Assembly: GCF_020164535.1 (NCBI RefSeq)
Contig: NZ_JAIQZC010000001.1
Span: 186,001 to 250,000, forward strand
DNA: 64,000 nucleotides
Direction: 5' to 3'
From: Psychroflexus montanilacus
Lineage (GTDB): Bacteria; Bacteroidota; Bacteroidia; Flavobacteriales; Flavobacteriaceae
Shown piece after piece: positions 21,247 to 30,652 of this stretch. The translations under genes and the position numbers were made by a program. Numbering within the stretch: the stretch's first letter is position 1; each line of letters opens with the position of its first letter. The notes beneath the pieces are model-generated. The model was not told the origin of the DNA and made no database searches. It saw only the letters and a program-made list of their open reading frames with translations.

Positions 21247-21284
21247 CTACAACACAAGATGTTTTTTTGTAGATTAATTTTTTT
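21247..21284 (+). terminator. Possible terminator after mutB
   Basis: CTACAA (21247-21252) pairs with TTGTAG (21267-21272) around a 14-base loop, followed by ATTAATTTTTTT. The stem is short and AT-rich, so the call is weak. Confidence 0.3.
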
Positions 21285-21344
21285 AATACTTTATTCAGAA
21301 TTAAAAATATCTAATACGTTAGTTTAGCAATTAAACTCATCCCC

Positions 21345-22871
21345 ATGGCAATTATAGGAAACATCATTAAAGGCGTCATCAACCTCAGAAATTCTATTTC
21401 TTCAGAAACAGATCACGTTGAAAATCAAAGGGAAACTTTTAACTTTTTACTAGATAAAGCAAAAAACACGGAATTTGGAGAATACTATAAGTTTTCCAAA
21501 ATAAGTGATTCAAAAACTCCCTACCAGGATTTTAAATCTACTATCCCTTATTTTGATTATGACAAAATGCATAACGAGTGGTGGTATAAGTTACACGAAG
21601 GAAAAGAGAATGTGACCTGGCCTGGGCATCCAGATTATTTTGCATTGAGTTCTGGTACAACTGGCAAAACCAGTAAACGTATTCCTGTCACTAATGATAT
21701 GATAGACGCTATAAAAAATGCTGGAATTAAGCAGATTTTAGCTATCGAAAATTTTGACTTACCAGCAGATTTCTTTGAAAAAGAAATCATGATGCTAGGA
21801 AGCTCTACCGAGCTACAGAACAACAATGATCATCTGGAGGGTGAAATTAGTGGCATAAGTGCAAGTAGAATTCCATTTTGGTTTCGTGGATTTTATAAAC
21901 CTGGTGAAGAAATTTCAAAAATAGATGATTGGGACGAGCGCGTTCAGAAAATTGCTGAAAATGCAAAAAGTTGGGATATTGGAGCCTTAAGTGGAATTCC
22001 ATCCTGGATGGAGTTGATGATGGAGAAAGTCATAGACTACCACCAGGTTGATACTATTCACGACATCTGGCCCAACTTAAAAGTATACACTTCTGGTGGT
22101 GTTGCGTTTGGTCCTTACGAAAAAAGCTTCAAACGCCTAACTGGGAAACACGTGGAGGTTATTGATACCTACTTAGCATCTGAAGGGTTTATAGCTTTAC
22201 AAACACGTCCAGGAACAGATTCTATGCAACTCCTTACGGATAATGGTATCTTTTTTGAATTTGTGCCCTTCAAACCAGAATTCATAAATCGAGATGGTTC
22301 TTTAAAACCTGATTCTCCGAGTATAAGCATCGAAGATGTTGAGCTTGACCAAGATTATGTATTACTCATAAGTACTGTAAGTGGTACATGGCGCTACTCC
22401 ATAGGAGATACCATACAATTTACAGATATCAGTAAAGCTGAAATTAAAATCACAGGGCGAACTAAATTCTTTTTAAATACTGTAGGATCTCAACTCTCGG
22501 TAAATAAGATGGATACTGCCATGAAGGAGCTAGAAGATGAGTATGATATGGACATTTCTGAATATACCATTTGTGCCAAACGTGGTGAGGATGACGAGTT
22601 TTATCACTATTGGTACTTAGGCTCTTCCAACACAAGATTAGATGCTTCAGAAGTAGCAGAATCTCTTGACGAAAAATTAAAGTCAGCCAATAAAAATTAT
22701 AAAGTGGCGAGAACAAAAGCGCTTAACGGAGTCAAAGTCAATTTGATCAACCCAGATGTCTTTTACGATTGGAATGCAAGGAATAAAAAGAAAGGTGGCC
22801 AGGTAAAAATGGAACGCGTCATGAACGAAGAAAAATTTCAGGAATGGGAAAAATTTGTACAAGAACATTAA
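21345..22871 (+). CDS. GH3 family protein (adenylate-forming, auxin-responsive promoter family)
   Basis: A 508-residue protein of the GH3 fold, part of the ANL adenylating superfamily. Visible family motifs are SSGTTGKTSKRIP near residue 102 (ATP-binding P-loop-like SSGTT), VYTSGGVAFGPYEKSF, YLASEGFIALQ and YRYSIGDTIQFTD-like GTWRYSIGDTIQFTD followed by IKITGRTKFFLN. Plant GH3 enzymes join acyl acids to amino acids; the bacterial substrate is unknown. The last 4 bases overlap the convergent gene ending at 22868. Confidence 0.87.
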   Translation: MAIIGNIIKGVINLRNSISSETDHVENQRETFNFLLDKAKNTEFGEYYKFSKISDSKTPYQDFKSTIPYFDYDKMHNEWWYKLHEGKENVTWPGHPDYFALSSGTTGKTSKRIPVTNDMIDAIKNAGIKQILAIENFDLPADFFEKEIMMLGSSTELQNNNDHLEGEISGISASRIPFWFRGFYKPGEEISKIDDWDERVQKIAENAKSWDIGALSGIPSWMELMMEKVIDYHQVDTIHDIWPNLKVYTSGGVAFGPYEKSFKRLTGKHVEVIDTYLASEGFIALQTRPGTDSMQLLTDNGIFFEFVPFKPEFINRDGSLKPDSPSISIEDVELDQDYVLLISTVSGTWRYSIGDTIQFTDISKAEIKITGRTKFFLNTVGSQLSVNKMDTAMKELEDEYDMDISEYTICAKRGEDDEFYHYWYLGSSNTRLDASEVAESLDEKLKSANKNYKVARTKALNGVKVNLINPDVFYDWNARNKKKGGQVKMERVMNEEKFQEWEKFVQEH

Positions 22872-23488
22872 CGCTCTTGTACAATTTGCATGATTTCCTC
22901 TGGTGATAAATAATAACGTTTGATTCGCTTCTTGTAATTCTCATCTATGTCGGCGTGATTGAGGATGAAATTTTTTGTCTTAAGTATATACTCCTCCATC
23001 CCCTGATTGACAGCAAACGTATCTGCAGATCGCTCTGCTTCTACTATATGCTTTTCCATATATAAATACCTAATTCCAAACCAAATAAGATTGAAAGTTC
23101 CCCTATTTTCATAATCCAGAATATGGCCTAATTCATGCCCAATCCAACCCGTTATAATATCTGAAGGAACATTAACTGTCTTGAATTCTTTATCTGAAAT
23201 TTTAAATTTTTCACTTATAAATATATAATACTCTCGTTTTGATCTCGCCTTAAATAAACTCTTAAAGTCAGGCTGGGCCTGCATAGTCGACTTTTTAATG
23301 TCCGACTTAAACTTAAATGTGATCTTTACATCAGTTAACTGAGGGAAATAATCTAAAGCAAGTTGGATTTCGTCTTTTAAGGAATCAGGATATATGTGGT
23401 GCTCTTGAGCTTTCATAGAGTAGCTAAAGTGAATGATAATTTGTAAAATAACTAAAATAAAAAGGTTATGGCTTTGCTTTTGGCTCAT
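22868..23488 (-). CDS. Secreted metallopeptidase-like protein (HExxH)
   Basis: A 206-residue protein with an N-terminal hydrophobic segment NLFILVILQIIIHFSYS that can act as a signal peptide. The core has a zinc motif HELGH (IGHELGHILDYENRG, near residue 119) and a downstream E in VEAERSADTFAVNQGM, the arrangement of a gluzincin-like peptidase. I do not recognise a named family. It overlaps the upstream outer-membrane gene by 23 bases, so the two are probably expressed together. Confidence 0.65.
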   Translation of the reverse strand: MSQKQSHNLFILVILQIIIHFSYSMKAQEHHIYPDSLKDEIQLALDYFPQLTDVKITFKFKSDIKKSTMQAQPDFKSLFKARSKREYYIFISEKFKISDKEFKTVNVPSDIITGWIGHELGHILDYENRGTFNLIWFGIRYLYMEKHIVEAERSADTFAVNQGMEEYILKTKNFILNHADIDENYKKRIKRYYLSPEEIMQIVQER

Positions 23489-24341
23489 AAATTAGTCTAA
23501 AAAATGTACTAAAGCGATCATTATTAACGTCAATTGGTATGCCAGTTACAATTCCAATCATGAGATGGTCTGTAATTCCTAATCTCATTTGTGGTCTTAA
23601 GGTCGTTTTCAGCTTGCCTTCAACAGCAATTTTATTTACTTCTAGACCTATAAAATTACGAGTTCCAGTAATCATGTAATGAAAACTTGTGTTAATCTGG
23701 AAAAAAAACTCATTCTCAAAACCACTAAAGCCTCTTTCCCAAACAGGACCAGTATAGACTAATGAATGGAAATTAGATCCCAAACGCTTGGCAACCACTA
23801 GAAATGGACTCATCAAATTACCGGTAAATAAACGGCTAGAATCATATCTATTGAAGGCATTCATTGTAAAGCTGTGCAAATAACCACCTGCCATAGATAG
23901 GTTATGTTTTGGACTTACTAAAAATGAATATTGTGCAGCAAACTGTAGTCCTTCAAGCCTACTTTGAGGTAGAGCATCTCCATTGGAAGCTCCTCTTCTG
24001 TCATAGAAAAATAAAAATGGAAGTTCGACTTCTAAACCAAGTCTATCTATTGGAGCCCATTCGTATTCTATGAGGCTTTCATACTCTTCGAAATCGTTAT
24101 TATCTTTGATTCCAAAACCTACGTTCCATTCCCTCTCACCTTTTCTGGCTCCCAAATCTCTTATAAGATCTATGTAAAGGGGTTCAGCATGTAGGACTTT
24201 TGCTGGTAAATTTTTTTGTTCTTCTGTTTCTGCTATGTAAATGCTATCTCTTTCCTGCTTTGTGATTTGACTAAATACAGAAGTTGAACATATAGCAAAT
24301 GTTGAGAATAAAATTATTCTCAATGAATATTGTAATGACAT
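23466..24341 (-). CDS. Conserved outer-membrane protein, function unknown
   Basis: A 291-residue protein with a signal peptide (LRIILFSTFAICSTSVFSQ) and a conserved block HAEPLYIDLIRDLGARKGE that I recognise as a recurrent flavobacterial hypothetical. The remainder is rich in alternating beta segments (EYESLIEYEWAPIDRLGLEVELPFLFFYD; FFFQINTSFHYMITGT), consistent with a small barrel. It lies upstream of the HExxH gene and downstream of the 128-residue gene at 24390. No biochemical function can be assigned. Confidence 0.6.
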   Translation of the reverse strand: MSLQYSLRIILFSTFAICSTSVFSQITKQERDSIYIAETEEQKNLPAKVLHAEPLYIDLIRDLGARKGEREWNVGFGIKDNNDFEEYESLIEYEWAPIDRLGLEVELPFLFFYDRRGASNGDALPQSRLEGLQFAAQYSFLVSPKHNLSMAGGYLHSFTMNAFNRYDSSRLFTGNLMSPFLVVAKRLGSNFHSLVYTGPVWERGFSGFENEFFFQINTSFHYMITGTRNFIGLEVNKIAVEGKLKTTLRPQMRLGITDHLMIGIVTGIPIDVNNDRFSTFFRLIYEPKAKP

Positions 24342-24389
24342 TGTAAATTGAATTTGAGTTAAAACTATTTTTAAATAAAAAACTGAATT

Positions 24390-24776
24390 TTAAACTCTAA
24401 ATTCTGGCGGTGGAATAATGATTTTGGAGTGATCTTGAGAATAAATCAGGTTGAGGTAGCATGGACTAGACTGGTTTTTCAAATCAAAATTAAAGTCAAT
24501 TAAGCTCTCAGAAAATTGAGTTCTAAATAGGTCAGTTTGAAATTTCTTTGAAGCTGAATTTTCTGGAAGTTCATTATCGTGTTCTTGTTCGCTAATAGCC
24601 TCTTCAAAGCCTAAACCTTTTTCAACAATAAGTTCAATGAGTGTTTCCTGTTCGTTGTAAGCAACACTTTTTGAAAAAATATCTGGCGCATCGATACTGG
24701 AGTTCAAAAACACAAGTATCAACAGACCAAGGATATTTTTACCAATCCAACCGTGTCTTATATAACTAAACATCAA
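24390..24776 (-). CDS. Hypothetical membrane-anchored protein
   Basis: A 128-residue protein not recognised. One hydrophobic segment (NILGLLILVFLNSS) near the N-terminus suggests a membrane anchor or signal peptide, followed by an acidic, low-complexity part ending IIIPPPEFRV. ATG codons at 24776 and 24773 are both possible. It lies between the AsmA gene and the outer-membrane gene on the same strand, so it may belong to one envelope operon. Confidence 0.5.
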   Translation of the reverse strand: MMFSYIRHGWIGKNILGLLILVFLNSSIDAPDIFSKSVAYNEQETLIELIVEKGLGFEEAISEQEHDNELPENSASKKFQTDLFRTQFSESLIDFNFDLKNQSSPCYLNLIYSQDHSKIIIPPPEFRV

Positions 24777-24797
24777 CTATTTTAATTTTCGGTAAAT

Positions 24798-27407
24798 CTA
24801 ATTATCTTTTTTCTTTTTTAGAAAGCCACCAAGAACATCTTTTACTTTATCTTTTACATCATCTTCCTTGGTTTTGGTGCTATCCTTATCCTTGTCACCA
24901 CCAAGAAGTCTGTCAATTTGTTCTCCAGCCTTATCTTTTATCGTATTCCTGGCTTTCTCTTTTTGGGCATCAACTATTTGTGAAGTCAAGCTTTGTATCG
25001 CATTTTGCGTATTGACCTGTATCCTAGGATTATTAAAACTTCCAGACAGAACCACAGGAACATCTACATTCATTTTACTTAAATCGGAATTACTCAATTG
25101 AGCCAGTCTGCCGCCTATTTCATCCCCAAAATATTTAGCCGGCACATTAAACTTTAGATTATAATTCATCGTGTTGTCAAAGGAATGGCTACCAGAAACG
25201 TCTACCTTGACATCATCAAGCTTGAAATCAAAATTTTCTGCATTGATGGCGCCATCTTTAAAATTCAATTTAGCAATCAAATCATTGACTTTCAAATTAT
25301 TAAAATCGAAAAACTGAAATTGATTATTAAGGTTTGACACCAGTGGCATTTTGTTTTCCTCTACTTCAGCACTGATGATTTTAGCCAAAGCATCTCCAGT
25401 TAAAGAAGTATAAATCGGCATCAAATCCTTGGTTAAGTTTCCTTTTAAAGATAGGTTTGTTGTTGCCACTCCGTTTAAAGCCTGTGCAATAGGTGCCAGT
25501 CCCTTTATTAATTCCATTTGTTGAAATGCTTCAACAATTTTGATAGTATTGAGGCTCAATTTCATATCAAAATTTGGCGCACCTGCTGTAGATACCATTC
25601 CGTCTAGTTTTATATTCCCACCAAATAGATCTGCACTGACATTATCCAAAATAGCTTTTTCTTCTCTTAAAGCAAGACTTCCTTTAGCATTTTTAAGAGT
25701 AAGATTATCATATTTCACGCTTTTAGCGTCAAAGTTCAAGACGATGTCCAGGAACTTAGGAATTTGAATAGCTTCTTCTGAAGAGTTGGAGTCAGTATCA
25801 GTTTTGGATGTTTGTTGTTCCGATGAAGATTCTGATTCATTAGAACTTTCAACCATAAAATCTGAAACGTCAAAATTACTTGAAGTAGCATTAAACTTTC
25901 CTTTAAGTGGCTGATCTGAAAAGGCAAAACCTAACAGATTATTAAGGTTACCTGTCATTTTTAGATCAGTAGAACCAGAGGTCATTTCGAAATTGTTCAA
26001 CTTTACCGCATTGGTTGTAAAGTCTACCGTTGCTACTTCAATATGTAAAGATTTAGCAAGCTCTGGTGAAGCATAATCAAACTTAGATAATTTCATTGAA
26101 CCATTTGCTGTAACATTTTGATAAGCTTCACGTTCAATAGAATTCATGTCAAAATTGGTTACCAAATCAGCATCCAAAAATCCACTTAGTTCCTGTTCTA
26201 GATCCACAGGATAAGCTTTAGAAATATTGGCAAGATTCAATCTACCTTTAGCTTTCAAATCTATCAGCATATTGGTAGTCAGATTTTTAACAGAACCACT
26301 TCCAGCAAAACGATCCTGATCTATTCTGAATTTGACATCGTTAAAATTGATATAAGTATCTTCTACAAGTCCACTTTCATTTTTAATTTCTAAATTAAGT
26401 GAAATATCTTCTACCTTTTTGGGTAAATCTGGATATTTAAAAGAAGCATTGGAACTCGATGCTTTTATATCCAGTTTAGGAATATAAGTTTCATCTACGC
26501 GACCTTTTATCATACCCTTCAACTCAAAATCCCCCGTTGTTGTTACACCATCAAGGCTGGAAGCATAGGCTTCCGGAATTAAGGCTAAGAAATTTTTAAA
26601 GTCAGAAGATGGGGTTGAAAATTGGATATCAATATCATTATAGTCTTCATAAAGCTGCACAAATCCTTCAAACCGAAGTGGAAGCTGATTTACCCGAGCC
26701 TCGTTATCTAAAAATGAAAATTTCATGTTTTCAAGATCCATTTCTAAGTCGGCATCCAAAACTATTGAGTTGTCATTTAAATAGTTAGTCCCATCAAAAT
26801 CGAAAGACACTTTGGAATCTGTGTGTGTTTTAAGAGTAAATACTGATTCAGCAAAATCTCCATCACCGCTATGATTGAATTCTTTTAATTTCAAAAAAAT
26901 ATTCCCGCTTTCGTCTAAATAATTAATTCGAGAAGAGTTAATTTCATAATGATCCAGATTAAGCTGAAAAGGTTTACTTTGTTGACTTTCTTGAGGTTCT
27001 GAAGCTTCAGAGGCTTTAGCAATATCGTAATTTGCATTTCCAAGAGAATCAACTTTTACGTTTATAAAAGCTTCATTTAAATATAACTTATCTACGCTTA
27101 ACCCTTCATCTTTGAAAAGTTGCATAATGCCCATAGCTACATTAAACTCTTTAGCATATACCAGCGTATCGCCCTCAAATGGTGCTTTGTTGGTAACGCT
27201 CACTTCCTCTAAGCTCAAACTAGCATTTGGAAAATTTCTGAAAAGACTTAGATTCAGGGAGGACCATTCTACCTTAGCATTTACATTATCATTGGCTGCT
27301 TTTTTTACCATTTTTTCAATACTTCCTTTGAATAAAATTGGAGTTAAAAACAATCCTATAATGAGTATCAATACAACAACGCCTAGAATTTTAAAAGCCT
27401 TTTTCAT
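24798..27407 (-). CDS. AsmA-family (AsmA/TamB-like) envelope protein
   Basis: An 869-residue protein with a single N-terminal helix (ILGVVVLILIIGLFLTPILF) followed by a very long beta-rich region. The start KAANDNVNAKVEWSSLNLSLFRNFPNASLSLEEVSV and the late segment GSFNNPRIQVNTQNAIQSL are those of AsmA family proteins, now viewed as bridge-like lipid carriers between the two membranes. The C-terminus is lysine and aspartate rich (DKDKDSTKTKEDD). It is the first gene of a minus-strand envelope cluster. Confidence 0.85.
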   Translation of the reverse strand: MKKAFKILGVVVLILIIGLFLTPILFKGSIEKMVKKAANDNVNAKVEWSSLNLSLFRNFPNASLSLEEVSVTNKAPFEGDTLVYAKEFNVAMGIMQLFKDEGLSVDKLYLNEAFINVKVDSLGNANYDIAKASEASEPQESQQSKPFQLNLDHYEINSSRINYLDESGNIFLKLKEFNHSGDGDFAESVFTLKTHTDSKVSFDFDGTNYLNDNSIVLDADLEMDLENMKFSFLDNEARVNQLPLRFEGFVQLYEDYNDIDIQFSTPSSDFKNFLALIPEAYASSLDGVTTTGDFELKGMIKGRVDETYIPKLDIKASSSNASFKYPDLPKKVEDISLNLEIKNESGLVEDTYINFNDVKFRIDQDRFAGSGSVKNLTTNMLIDLKAKGRLNLANISKAYPVDLEQELSGFLDADLVTNFDMNSIEREAYQNVTANGSMKLSKFDYASPELAKSLHIEVATVDFTTNAVKLNNFEMTSGSTDLKMTGNLNNLLGFAFSDQPLKGKFNATSSNFDVSDFMVESSNESESSSEQQTSKTDTDSNSSEEAIQIPKFLDIVLNFDAKSVKYDNLTLKNAKGSLALREEKAILDNVSADLFGGNIKLDGMVSTAGAPNFDMKLSLNTIKIVEAFQQMELIKGLAPIAQALNGVATTNLSLKGNLTKDLMPIYTSLTGDALAKIISAEVEENKMPLVSNLNNQFQFFDFNNLKVNDLIAKLNFKDGAINAENFDFKLDDVKVDVSGSHSFDNTMNYNLKFNVPAKYFGDEIGGRLAQLSNSDLSKMNVDVPVVLSGSFNNPRIQVNTQNAIQSLTSQIVDAQKEKARNTIKDKAGEQIDRLLGGDKDKDSTKTKEDDVKDKVKDVLGGFLKKKKDN

Positions 27408-27498
27408 AATTTACTATTTGAAGCTAAAATTACATAATGCCTTTGCTTAAATACCAAAAAAAGAATTAAAATTTAGAATTGTTGAAGTAAGGTGAAAA

Positions 27499-28185
27499 TC
27501 ACTCTGAAAGCTCTTCACCAGGCTTGAGATCGAATTTTTTTCTAAAAAAGTAGACGATTAAATATAAGAGCGGTGTATCCAATAGAGCGATAAGAGCTTT
27601 AAAGAGAAATCCACTCAAGATCAATCCCCAAAAGAGTTCCCACCTAAGTTCACCGAAAATGCTAAGCAATAAAACTACTGCAAAGGTGTCTACAAACTGT
27701 GATGAAAAAGTGGAAAAATTATTTCTTAACCATAGGTACTTGCCTTTCGTCAGTTTTTTCCAAAAGTGATAAATGTAAATATCAACATACTGTGCCAGTA
27801 AGTAGGCCATCATAGAGGCTGCTACTGCAATTGTAGATGCCCCAAATACGTCATCAAATATATTATCACCTATGGGTGACCAGCTTGTAGAAGGTACTGA
27901 GTTGGAGACAAAAATGATAAGTAAGGAAAATACAGACGCAAAAATACCGAGCGTCACCACCTGGTTTGCTTTTTTTCTTCCATAAATTTCACTGACAGTA
28001 TCAGTAATTAAGAACGTGATAGGGTATGGTAAAACGCCAACAGAAATTTCAAAAGTGTAAATTCCAAAAAAATCCCAGTAAAAAAATTTCTGAAATATTA
28101 AGTTCGAAACAACTAAAGAGGTAATAAATAAAGCTGTTAATACGAGAAAAATATGTTCTGCGGAAAGTTTTTGTCCTGCTCTCAA
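27499..28185 (-). CDS. yhhQ: Queuosine precursor transporter (YhhQ/DUF165)
   Basis: A 228-residue integral membrane protein with about six helices. Family motifs are FFGIYTFEISVGVLPYPITFLITDTVSEIYGRKKA and WLRNNFSTFSSQFVDTFAVVLL; the conserved TD.VSE.YGRK and SQ..DT segments identify YhhQ/VUT-1. Members import queuine or preQ precursors for tRNA modification. It is divergent from folK, with 113 bases between. I looked for a preQ1 riboswitch in that gap and saw none. Confidence 0.9.
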   Translation of the reverse strand: MRAGQKLSAEHIFLVLTALFITSLVVSNLIFQKFFYWDFFGIYTFEISVGVLPYPITFLITDTVSEIYGRKKANQVVTLGIFASVFSLLIIFVSNSVPSTSWSPIGDNIFDDVFGASTIAVAASMMAYLLAQYVDIYIYHFWKKLTKGKYLWLRNNFSTFSSQFVDTFAVVLLLSIFGELRWELFWGLILSGFLFKALIALLDTPLLYLIVYFFRKKFDLKPGEELSE

Positions 28186-28205
28186 ATATATTTGGTTTTG
28201 ATATT

Positions 28206-28213
28206 TACCTTTG
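28206..28213 (+). promoter_or_regulatory. -7 element (TACCTTTG) upstream of folK
   Basis: TACCTTTG matches TAnnTTTG and lies 85 bases before the folK start. A -33 TTG at 17-23 bases was not found, so only the -7 box supports it. Confidence 0.4.
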
Positions 28214-28298
28214 CAGCAAATTTAAGCTGCAAAATCATGGAATCGCCTATTTTCATAGCCGATTGTAAATCAATATTTATTAAAATTTTCTTAACACA

Positions 28299-29441
28299 TT
28301 GAAGATCATTACCACAACTTATATCGCTTTAGGCAGCAATCAGGGTGAAAAAATGGACTGGCTTAAAAAAGCCGTTTATGAAGTATACAAAGCCATTGGA
28401 GATGTCACCAGGGTTTCTAAAGTGTATAAAACGCCAGCCTGGGGATTTGAGGGTGATGATTTTTTGAATGCTGTCATCGAAGTAAACACAAGATTTTCTG
28501 CTGAGGTGACTCTGGAAAAGCTTTTAACTATAGAACTTCAATTAGGAAGAATCAGAGTTGAAAACATAGGATACCAGGCAAGAACCATAGACCTTGATAT
28601 CTTATTTTACGGAAATGAAACCATTGTTTCAGAACGGCTCACAGTTCCTCATCCTAAATTGATAGAAAGGAGTTTCGTTTTATACCCACTGGCAGATTTA
28701 GTTCCAAATCTTATTCACCCTACATTAAATAAAAGTGTATCAGAGCTCATAAATAACTGTAAGGACACCTCACCTATTGAAGCTATTTCAGATCAACTTC
28801 AGCACAAGAAAGCTGAATTTAGACAGGTGAATTACCTTACCATTGAAGGGAATATTGGTTCTGGAAAAACCAGTCTGGCAGAAATGATTGCTGAAGATTT
28901 TAATGGGAAGTTGATTTTGGAACGTTTTAAAGACAACCCCTTTCTTCCAAAATTTTACGAAGATCAAGCCCGGTTTGCATTCCCTCTGGAAATGTCCTTT
29001 CTGGCAGATCGCCACCAGCAGTTGATGGACGATATATCACAACTGGATTTATTTTCAGATTTTGCCATCTCGGATTATAATCCCAACAAGTCGTTGATAT
29101 TTTCAAAGGTGACACTTCAGGAAGACGAATATGCTTTGTACAAAAAGATTTTTGACATTATGTACAGTGAAGTCCCAAAGCCAGATGTCTATGTCTATTT
29201 ATATCAGAATATTGAGAGGTTGCTCAGAAACATTAAGAAAAGAGGGCGTGAATACGAACAAAATATCACTCCAGATTACCTGAAACGCATTCACGATGGG
29301 TATCTGAATTTTTTTAAATCTCAGAACAAAATAGATGTAAAAGTTATTGATATATCAGATTTGGATTTCGTCGCCAACCGTGAAGATTATTTGTACCTGA
29401 TAGAAAAAATTTCAGAAATCAACACAAAATCTTTACGCTAG
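28299..29441 (+). CDS. folK: Bifunctional FolK (HPPK) / deoxynucleoside kinase fusion
   Basis: A 380-residue two-domain protein. Residues 1-160 are 6-hydroxymethyl-7,8-dihydropterin pyrophosphokinase: YIALGSNQGEK, VYKTPAWG and the signature RTIDLDILFYGNE with PHPKLIERSFVLYPLADLVP. From about residue 178 a deoxynucleoside kinase begins with P-loop EGNIGSGKTS, then the substrate-binding segment FLADRHQQL and DYNPNKSLIFSK. The first domain serves folate synthesis and the second nucleotide salvage. The start is TTG at 28299; no ATG is available before the conserved strand TTTYIALGSN. The end overlaps the amine oxidase gene by 9 bases, tail to tail. Confidence 0.92.
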   Translation: MKIITTTYIALGSNQGEKMDWLKKAVYEVYKAIGDVTRVSKVYKTPAWGFEGDDFLNAVIEVNTRFSAEVTLEKLLTIELQLGRIRVENIGYQARTIDLDILFYGNETIVSERLTVPHPKLIERSFVLYPLADLVPNLIHPTLNKSVSELINNCKDTSPIEAISDQLQHKKAEFRQVNYLTIEGNIGSGKTSLAEMIAEDFNGKLILERFKDNPFLPKFYEDQARFAFPLEMSFLADRHQQLMDDISQLDLFSDFAISDYNPNKSLIFSKVTLQEDEYALYKKIFDIMYSEVPKPDVYVYLYQNIERLLRNIKKRGREYEQNITPDYLKRIHDGYLNFFKSQNKIDVKVIDISDLDFVANREDYLYLIEKISEINTKSLR

Positions 29442-30482
29442 TTTATTTAAAAGCAGTTCTCCTACTTCAACCCCGCGATGCACCGCTCCATCCATATAAC
29501 CAGGGGTTTGAGCTGCAGTCTCTGAAGCTGAAAAAAATAATCTGTCATTGTAAAAAGCAGTTCTAAGTTGAGGATTGCCATTATTTTGATGAGGAACCAA
29601 AGACTTGGCATTCTTATGAATGGTAAATTCCTCAGCCCTCCAATTGACATCTGCGTAGGCTTTCGTCTCAAACGACTTGTTTGTAAAAATACTTTTTAAC
29701 TGATTCAAAACTTTAGTTTTTCTCAGTTGTTGATTTACATGGGAATATCTTGAGTTCAAAAAACCAACAAGACCATGTTGAGCTTTGTTTAAATCGCTGT
29801 GATCATACATTTCCTGAATAATTTGATGAGGACTCATCAGCGTTCCTATAAATTGGTTGGTCTTCCAAAAATCAGACGCGAAAGCAGTGGAGAATTTGAT
29901 AGAGTCTGACATCCATGTGTGAGTGCTGGATAGCAAATCCTTGAATAAATCTGGCAAAGCAGGCTCAACTTGAATACTATCATGGACCAACTGCGGAGGA
30001 AGACTTACAATAACATAATCTGCCTCAAACTGATTACTTTCAGTTTTTACCTTAAAGTGAGTATCGTAAGTAATGGTTTTAACTACTTCGTTATACATAA
30101 TTGAAGCTGAAATTTCTTGATGCAAAGCATCAATCAAATCTATAGTACCATTTTCAAACTTGTAAGTAGCAGCCCCTTGATGAGGAATTTGAAATCGTTC
30201 TATATTCCCATTAGGTCTAAAATCATAAATAGCTTCTCTACCATTTTCCTGAACTTTATATGGAATATTCAGCACATTAATTAATTTGAGAAGGCTTGTA
30301 TGCTGTGGTCCAAACCAGGTAGCTCCCATTTCCAGATGAAGCTGATTTTCTTTTTTGGTATAAATTCGTCCGCCGAGTCTAGGTCTTGCCTCGAGTATAG
30401 TAAGGTTAACATTAGCATTTCTAAGAGTGTAAGCTGTAGACAATCCACTTAAGCCAGCTCCAATAATTAAAACATTTTGCAT
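29433..30482 (-). CDS. FAD-dependent amine oxidase (flavin monoamine oxidase family)
   Basis: A 349-residue flavoprotein starting at the ATG at 30482 so that the FAD-binding motif falls at the N-terminus (NVLIIGAGLSGLSTAYTLRNANVNLTILEARPRLGGR: GxGxxG followed by the E of the ribose contact and the RxGGR segment). An alternative ATG at 30500 adds six residues. ATWFGPQH and the C-terminal LFFSASETAAQTPGYMDGAVHRG complete the family pattern. It is shorter than typical monoamine oxidases (about 450). The substrate is unknown. Confidence 0.87.
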   Translation of the reverse strand: MQNVLIIGAGLSGLSTAYTLRNANVNLTILEARPRLGGRIYTKKENQLHLEMGATWFGPQHTSLLKLINVLNIPYKVQENGREAIYDFRPNGNIERFQIPHQGAATYKFENGTIDLIDALHQEISASIMYNEVVKTITYDTHFKVKTESNQFEADYVIVSLPPQLVHDSIQVEPALPDLFKDLLSSTHTWMSDSIKFSTAFASDFWKTNQFIGTLMSPHQIIQEMYDHSDLNKAQHGLVGFLNSRYSHVNQQLRKTKVLNQLKSIFTNKSFETKAYADVNWRAEEFTIHKNAKSLVPHQNNGNPQLRTAFYNDRLFFSASETAAQTPGYMDGAVHRGVEVGELLLNKLA

Positions 30483-30652
30483 CAACTCATTTTCTTGCAA
30501 ATATGCAGGTTTACATTCAGGAGTTAAGATACAGAAGTTGTAAAGTAAGTTTAAAATTGAATTAAAGCAGATATACTTTAGTATTGAACTCTTACTTTCA
30601 CATTTTAAAAAAAGATTGCAGAATAATAATTTTAGTTATTTAATTTAGCTAC

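Noticed and set aside
28186-28298. preQ1 riboswitch before the queuosine-precursor transporter
   Set aside because: The minus-strand leader has no preQ1-I or preQ1-II type pseudoknot that I can identify.
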